Below, piece by piece: positions 56,880-64,000 of a DNA stretch of 64,000 bases. The translations under genes were made by a program, and so were the position numbers. A model generated the notes under the pieces. The model had not been told where the DNA came from. It saw only the letters and a list, made by a program, of their open reading frames with translations, and searched no databases. Within the stretch, counting starts at the first letter, position 1. Each line of letters begins with the position of its first letter. Where the stretch lies: assembly GCA_002633005.1 (NCBI GenBank), contig NMRA01000154.1, forward strand, positions 602,232 to 666,231. Reading direction: 5' to 3'. The stretch comes from Phoronis australis. Its lineage: Eukaryota > Phoronida > Phoronidae.

Positions 56880-58300
56880 AGAGGGATACGTTATTAGACT
56901 TCGTTCATATTTTGAGCTGGTAGGGCATCAATGGGCACCAGTCGTTATATTTCTGGCCTTCGTTTTCACGATGGCGTTAGTGTCGAGAGAATTTCGGCAG
57001 TGTTCTAAATATCTTATTTCTGTCCTGCGATTTCATGGGAAAAACGTGCAACAATGAATTCGAAACTGCGCAGCTCTCGATTCACAGCGATAATAGAATG
57101 GGCGTGAGATGGACGATTTTTTGCCAGACCTACTATTTTGACTTGGTGTTGAAACTGGTAAATCACATGCGAAACGGCAAATTAATAAAAAAATCCCAGT
57201 ATTCAGATGATACTATTTTATTTCTACAAGAAAAAATTCTGATATAAATTGTCTAAAATTTAGAAAACATCTGGGTTAATGTCTGGCATACTGTAAAATA
57301 TCAAACAGTTCGAGAGAAAATTCACTTCACAGATTAAGATTTGGCAAACTTTTGAAGATAATCAAAGACATGGCTGGTCGGATTAGTATGAAACTTACAG
57401 ATATGCTCTGTTATCTGAAATGTTGCGAATTGCTTTTAAAATGTTCCACTTATGCATGAAAGGCTGTCAAAAGTAGCCGCCTTTAAAATCTATAATTTTC
57501 ATGGCAAAAAAATAAGTTTCATCAAACAAAAACAAAATGACAATTCAGAAAAATGTAATGTCAGCGTTTTGAGATATCAGTCTTGGAACATATATCGAAA
57601 ACAATCGTGTCCTTTGTACCGTTGTTTTGCCATGGATGTACCATTTCGTTTGTGTTAAATTTTACCAAAAAGACGAGCTCATCTTTTATTTGTAGGTATT
57701 TGACTAAACACGCCGACAGGTCGATGAGGCCCTACTTTACCTTAATGGACTAACAAACCAATGAAAGGCTTTGGAATATGTTTCAATTTTCAACCATGAT
57801 AAACAGATTAAAATAATTTCTTAAATTTTGAAATGAAAACAGTGGTTTGTCGGTTCTTGGTATAAATATTATGCACAAATCAATACTAGTAAAGTTGGTA
57901 ACCCGTTGCTTAAATGTAAAGCGTTTGTAGTTGCCTTTTGCAAACCTGTTATCTTCTATTATGAACTCCCGATTACTTGGGAAGAAAATATTGACTTCTT
58001 ACATAAAAACATAAATGAATACCAAATAGGGTGGAAGAACAAAAACAATTTTGATTGATGGAAGAATCGTATTCTTGAACAGTTTCTATGAGACACGCAT
58101 CCAAATTCATGACGAACCTGGGAGGCATTGAAAGATATAAGCTTTCAAAATGGATTAATTATTCCGCTTTGAGACGTGTTATTTACTTGAAACCAAAGCC
58201 TAGGAGGTCAAAGGGTGTTAAAGATTCTCATTTGTTTTCTAGAAATATTTTGCTTTTTCCAGACTTGTCTCGGCGCCGGATACAAAATGCATCTTGATTG
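56880..58300 (+). pseudogene. decayed LINE-type reverse transcriptase fragment
   Basis: Frame 57035-57247 reads MRNGKLIKKSQYSDDTILFL, which fits the reverse-transcriptase block with the catalytic Asp-Asp (usually QYADDT or QFADDT). Just before it, YYFDLVLKLVNHM fits the preceding SPYLF...L...IR block. Downstream (57890-58200) broken frames such as PITWEENIDF resemble the C-terminal tail of L1/Tx1-type LINEs. Stops and frameshifts are frequent and no endonuclease is visible. The LINE clade is an inference. Confidence 0.5.
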
Positions 58301-60329
58301 ATCGGTACTTAATCCAGACAACGCACCTTGATTAAAACCAAATTTACGCTCTTCCACACAAACTCTTGTTACATCCTTATGTTACATCCATAGTGAGGTT
58401 TATACAAGTGTTTTGAAAAAGGCGAATTAAGTTAATGAGGACGCATGTGCATCTTGTGGATAACATTTGATGATGTGTTTTGTGACTTCGTGAAAATTTT
58501 GTGGTACGAGATTCAAAAGCAATTAGTCTTCTCATCTGAACAACACGAGTGGGTCTCGACGAAAGTGTTATAATGACGTCATACTTTGGGTGTAATTTTG
58601 TCGATACCAATTCCATATTTGAGTATTTATCAATATTTTATTTATAAATGTCCTAGAAACCAGCAGAGCGCCAAGTACTACCTCTAAAATTACTGTACAA
58701 CCCTATAAAACTTTTGTGGGTGACGCTTGTTACTTATTGCTTCCCAAATTTGGCACCACCTGTTGGAAAGTTTTGTCTACGCCATTGCTTTCGAGCGTGC
58801 GTTACTTCTGTATAGTTTATCAAAAAGTTTAGGGACGGATTTTACGAACATTTCATGTCGCAAATGGAATAAGCATCAGTTGATACGACTTTTGGGATGA
58901 TCTTTGTTGTCAATCTTCATGTGCCGAATTACGCCGGATGCACTGGCGCGGCCATGTTGCTTGTCAGCGATACCAGGTCCGGGAATTTCTAGTAACAATA
59001 ACGTCCCCCAGAGTTGATCTTGTAAATTTGATGACACGTGATGGGGCATTGCTAGATTAGACTATAGCACAACACTTGATGAGGAAAACCAGTCTTCACC
59101 TGATTAGACCGCATGCGCGCACCCACGGGGGGCTTGGGGGGCTCGAATGAGCCCCCCCCCNTATCCCTCGTACACTGTGTTACCCAAGTCCGCACTCAAA
59201 TGTAACACAACTTTCTATAAATAGTCCCAGAGCATTTTTAGGTATTTTCCCCACGTGTCACAGCTAGGTTGTCGGTAAACAATCATATGCACACTTCAAT
59301 CTATGGAATTTATTTGTTTAACTATCACACTTACGAATGCGCGTCTTTTTCCGGCAACAAAACGTGTAATAACAATAACCTAAAAGGTTAACTGCTATTA
59401 AATATTTTCGAGCCAGACGTGAACAGAAATCGCATTTGTACAATATAAATGGTACTATGAGATTTTTGAAGAACTTAAACTTAAAAAGAAATTTGGGTGA
59501 AAACTGTCTTGATGGGGGAAATAATTAGTGGGGTCTCATGCGTCTTAAAATGAATGCGATTAGTAGAACAAAAATCATTAGTTTGGACGTTTATTACACT
59601 GAACACATGTTAATACTTGTTGACAACAAGAATTTAAGTTACAACGATACATTCAACAACTACTATAAGCATAACCTTATGAAGAATAGGATAGTAACAG
59701 CGGTGCTACTGCTTACAGAAACTTACTGTTGTGTCAAGTTGAACACGTATCCGATACTGATCAATGTAGTACCGGTGACCGATAAGGGGGGGCGTAGTTT
59801 ATCGCCGTAATCATTTAGCAAATTTAACGAATGCGAGACTAGTAATCAGTGTATTTTTGTTTTTACTTTTACGGGATCGTGCAAACTTCGGTATGAGTTC
59901 AACTGGCCGAATATGACTTGGCATTATCATAAATTTCTTAGAAACAGACTGCACGGAAACACGACTGGCGTAAGTCTAAGAACTCAAAAAAGTCACCAAG
60001 AAAAGCAGTAAAGTTTCTATAAAGCTTGCTAAATCGAATAAAGCTCTAAAAGCAACATATGCGCACAGATTATGAGAGTAAATTGTTTGCTTGCGCAAAG
60101 TTCACAGTTAGATGTACATGCACACACAACTTAGGCTTAAAACTGCACAGAATATAGAGTAAATACGACACAACAACATTACAATGGTTCAGTACTTGTA
60201 CACCTATACTTTAAATAGAGACCATCTACACTATAACACTGACACGATGTGACTTCCAACAAGACAGGTAAAACGGTAGCAGGCGAACAATATTTCACTG
60301 AAAACTCTTTGGCGCCGACGTGCATCAAT
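58301..60329. other. no supported gene
   Basis: AT-rich sequence with short frames only. Apart from the MITE fragment at 59112 I see no recognisable coding or RNA feature. Confidence 0.5.
59112..59161 (+). mobile_element. truncated CATGCGCGCACCC MITE end
   Basis: CATGCGCGCACCCACGGGGG...GGGCTCGAA matches the left end of the 1856-2101 element. It is cut off at a C run ending in N. Confidence 0.5.
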
Positions 60330-61620
60330 TGTGCATCGCATACGATATGCTTCTAAGGTCCACTAGGAGGTGCTGCAGTAGTAGTCAAATCAGCCCGAAG
60401 ATCAAACGGTGCCGGCGCATTGTCGTCATATACCTCTCAGTAAAGTTTCATTGGAATCTGTCAATCAGTACTCTAAATAATATCGGAAAAGCTTTTTCCC
60501 TAAACAACACTTGAGACGTCCCTTATCGAGAACAAAATAGTGACGGCACATGGTCATCATCTTCCAAGTTTCATTACAATCCGTCAATCGGTTCTCTAAA
60601 TATCACCCCGAAACACTCTTCCTCCAAATAACACAGCCCCTTGCCACGATACTGCAGGGGAAAAATCCAGTAACACCAAAAACGAAGGATCCGGCGCATT
60701 AATATCACATATGTCTGTGCCAAGTTTCGTCGACATCCGTCAACCGTTTTTTTATGTTCATGCCCAAACAACACATGAAAGCCATTTGAGAACAAAATGA
60801 CCACTAGGAGGTGCTGCAAAGGTCAAATCCCCTGGAAATTTAATGGTACCGGCGCATTGATATAGTCATATAGCTTTGCGCCAAATTTTATTGAAACTTC
60901 AATCGAAAACACTCTTCCCCAAAATCGATCTCGAGAAGGGGCTCCTGTGATGAAATTCTTTCGAAAATGAAATGGTGTCGGCATCACAAACCTGTGTGAC
61001 TAAGTTTCATTCATATCCGTTACCGCTTCTCCAGATATCATCTGAAGCACTTTTAATGCCCCCAAAAACACTTGAACAGCACCTTGTTAAGAACAAAATG
61101 ACCACTAGGGGGTGCCACATTAGTTGAATCCACCCGAAAAGTTAAAGATTCCAGCACATTGACATCACATACCTCTATGTCAAGTTTCATTAAAATTCGT
61201 CAATCGGATCTCTAGATATCATCCAGCAACGCTATACCCCAAAATGGTCACCGACAACGAGGTGCTACAGTGGTCGAACTGGTACGACAAAAAAGAAACC
61301 GGCGCATTGACATCATGTACCTCAGTGCAAAGTTTCATCAAAATCCGTTGGTTTGCTCACTAGATATATGATCCAGAAACGCTCTTTCCTCAAACAACAC
61401 TTGAAAAGGCCATGTGGATAACAAAATGGCTACTAGGTGGTGCTACAGTGGTCGAATCTGATCGAAAATGTAATCCTGCACTCGATTCGCTAAACATGAA
61501 ACGTAATCGCTCTCATACAAAAAGACCACGAGGAGGCACTGCAGTAGTCAAATCCGCCCGAAAATCAGATGGTGTCGGGGCATTCACATGTTTCGCATCT
61601 GTGTGAAGTTTCATGCAAAA
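60330..61620. repeat. degenerate satellite-like array
   Basis: About six diverged units of irregular length. Shared motifs in order are GACCACTAGGAGGTGCTGCA, GTCAAATCCRCCCGAAAA, GGTRCCGGCGCATTGACATC, AAGTTTCATTAAAATCCGTC, AATCGGTTCTCTAGATATCA and CCCAAACAACACTTGA. GACCACTAGG-type blocks start near 60357, 60799, 61101, 61431 and 61524. No unit keeps a long open frame. Confidence 0.7.
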
Positions 61621-61809
61621 GCACGACGACTCCGTCTGTTTCCGCTTGCGCTAGACCAAGATCTCGAGTGTTGCTTTTCTACATGGCATTCAAGTAAAAA
61701 CTAGGTCACATCTTTTCACAAATCACATCACCTTACGGCAGAGTTAGTCAGCGACAAAAATGGCGTCGATGATAAGACACGTGGGGAAAATGTTGGCATT
61801 TCGGCATAT

Positions 61810-61960
61810 ACCATGCAAGGACGTAACCAGGATTTTGAGTCGGGGGGGGGGGGGGNGTGAGACGTTCGCACCGACCCCCGAGCTGCCAAATGGAATAAGC
61901 TAGGGAGAATTTTAGGGGGCCATAGGGCCTATCCCTTTGCCCCCCCTAAATCCGACACTG
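61810..61960. repeat. dispersed repeat, second copy of 505-660
   Basis: Contains GATTTTGAGTCGGGGGG, GACGTTCGCACC, GGGAGAATTTTAGGGGG and TTGCCCCCCCTAAAT, in the same order as 505-660. One N interrupts the G run at 61856. Confidence 0.5.
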
Positions 61961-64000
61961 TCACATACTGCCGACTTCTTTCATTAAATTTCTTTTTCTG
62001 TTTGTTAAAGAGCTGAATACTCAATTTTGCTTCATTTAGGTCTTCAGTGCAACTACCAGAACTAGGATTTTAATTTGCAAAATTTTGGAAAATTTGTGTT
62101 CCAAGGGTTAACTACCTAGTCGCGAGTACATGTAAATATAAGTATTTACTAGGTTACGTGTCCAGGAAAACCGGACAAAGTGACAACAATATGCGATCAC
62201 CCCTATACATGTGGCCGCATAAAAACGTTTAAACATAAAGCATTATGACCATTATACGACTCAGTCAACTTTACCAGCCTATGGGTGTAGTCTGCTATAG
62301 AGTCAGTCCTTATAACACAAATGACATTCTTAGAACGGTTCCGCTCAATGTCCTCCTTTGCACACAAGCGGTTTTTCCGCGGCGTAACTCCGTTTAGCGT
62401 CCCCTCACGGCGACTATGACATCTCGCGGTCAGCACTGCTCTGCGCGGCCCTCCGAGTCCGCTCAGGTTTGTTAAACACAACCGTTCACTTCCATGAATC
62501 CAGACGAGTCCAATGCCCCACTCCTGTCTTCTCACTCTTGAGTGAACAAGGTAACAGTCCTTGGATAATAACTTGCATAACACAACATCCAAACACATAC
62601 CGCTGAGCGACGGCGAAATACCGTATTCCACAGATTAATGCTCTTGCAACAATTTTCAATACTTAAATGTTCACAACAACTGTACTATACGATACGTAAT
62701 CACCTTCTCAATGTAAGCAGACACTAAACCTGCTCGGCAACCAGACAAGTCAATCAAGACTGCGTACACTCACTTAAAACTGAGTGGGAAGCAAATGCGC
62801 AATGGATAAAAACACACCCCAGTTCGGCGACTAAGAAAGTTAGCGTCGCAGGTCTCGTCGCCACTAACGTGCACCACACTAAACGTATATGGTTGTAACA
62901 TCATAGACTGTTACAGTATACAGTTATTTATGATTAAACACTGTCGAGAGGTAGTGGGAGACTTTCAGGAAGCAATGGGGCCGATCAGGTGGAACCGGTG
63001 ACTCATATCGCCACCTAGCTGTACCAGAAGTTATTGTGTCCTCGCAGCGGGTGGCATAGGGGCACAGTTTGACTTCGTGAAGCGGCCCCTTTACAGTGTA
63101 TGTGATTACACGGAATGTTTTAAACAAAATTAATGGTATCCGGTCCCACGTGACCAGTCGCCAATTAAGTTGCTCTTTGAAAGTCTCCCACGGTCTGATA
63201 CAACGTACGTTCCCGCATTTCTAGAAACAGTTTTCTCCATTGTATAACTGACATCAACTGGTTCTCAAAATTCATTGAGCTACATATCTTTTTCCAACAA
63301 AAACTCTCTCCCATACAGATAATTCAATCGCGGTTCAATCGACCAACAAATCGCCACGCATTCTCGCTCAGCCACGATATAGTTTTACTGACGCGGCATA
63401 ATGCCAATGTAAGCACCATGGGAACGAATTGCTTTTCAGCTCTTCTTTCAAGTGGAAAGCAACTATTTTTTAAGTTACCTAGAAAAATGCCTATCCCTGG
63501 CTACCGCGTAGCAACATTGTTCAGTCTTGGTCACTTATTGCTCTCTATGCGCGCACGGGCTATTCGTGAAGCAATAGAAAGTGGTGTTAACGGCCCAACA
63601 AAGGATTGGCATCTTACTTCTGCATTCACCCTCATAGGCCTCTTTGTTGGTATCCGCCACTCAGATGTGCGCAAAGGGTGCTGGGAAATTTTGGTGTTCA
63701 GTGGAGCAAACGCTAATGACCTGCACAGGGTCTTCAATACAGTGTAGGACGTGAATGCAGACAAATGCATTCATGTAGATCTTAGAACGGGCATTTTGTC
63801 CAGTGAAACCTTAGAAGTCTTTACTTTCGGTCTAGTCTGCAACATCTAGTCATGTCATCATTCTAGGATTACAAAAATCAGAGCGAATTCTACCAGTAAC
63901 TTTCGAAATGCTCATTTGACCAGCACAATGACTCATGTGCACGTTTTATCGTGGAAAACTTCAGAACTATTTTCAAAACCAGTAAGAACACATTTACCCT
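61961..64000. other. no supported gene; two unrecognised open frames
   Basis: A 142-codon minus-strand frame (62631-62203) and a 109-codon plus-strand frame (63418-63747) are longer than most here. I recognise no domain in either, and neither has convincing splice sites or neighbours. They may be chance frames or relics of mobile elements. Confidence 0.4.

Noticed and set aside
62203-62631. 142-codon minus-strand frame
   Set aside because: No family resemblance and no splice or neighbour support; left as unrecognised sequence.

Overview
The window looks like nuclear DNA from an invertebrate metazoan. Its genes have many short coding exons (16 to about 300 bases) joined by GT-AG introns of several hundred to several thousand bases, and MITEs, tandem repeats and a tRNA-like SINE fill the rest. 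Two places carry near-identical direct copies joined by an N or a run of N. This is typical of a draft assembly of a very heterozygous genome in which both alleles were placed in tandem. A marine deuterostome such as amphioxus or a hemichordate would fit, but I cannot fix the species.

Four protein-coding genes can be reconstructed exon by exon. (1) A tail-anchored BCL-2 family protein lies on the minus strand (8087 down to 4674, 4 exons, 250 aa). (2) The RNA polymerase II elongation factor ELL lies on the plus strand (10453-21843, 11 exons, 504 aa). (3) A MYORG-like family 31 glycoside hydrolase lies on the minus strand (stop at 24044, main exon 24044-26017, upstream exon 27174-27280, true start unresolved). 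(4) The zinc-finger RNA-binding protein ZFR lies on the plus strand (32065-55788, 21 exons, 911 aa) and fills more than a third of the window. BCL-2/ELL and MYORG-like/ZFR are head-to-head pairs; ELL and MYORG-like are tail-to-tail. The four genes share no pathway, so this is an ordinary animal neighbourhood and not an operon-like system.

Region by region: 1-4670 holds dispersed and tandem repeats and no gene I can support. 4674-8087 is the BCL-2 gene. 8088-10452 is a head-to-head intergenic region with a foldback element. 10453-21970 is ELL, with a MITE, a tandem array, a 488-base transposon and a tRNA-like SINE in its introns. 22000-24040 is the convergent intergenic region. 24044-27580 is the MYORG-like gene. 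27580-32064 is repeat-rich and includes a 58-base tandem array, a 0.77-kb duplicated block and a second foldback element. 32065-55788 is ZFR, with a duplicated three-exon block (8-10) around a 134-N gap and nested MITEs in intron 14. 55789-64000 holds the ZFR 3' UTR, a decayed LINE and a degenerate satellite-like array, and no confident gene.

The observations most worth checking are: the MYORG-like enzyme has Tyr where the family has its catalytic Asp; the BCL-2 protein lacks recognisable BH3 Gly-Asp and BH1 NWGR cores; the duplicated ZFR exons differ only at synonymous sites and cannot be spliced in series; and a transposon family has CAGGGCTTGGAAT termini with apparent 6-base target duplications. 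I did not find a convincing new multi-gene biological system.
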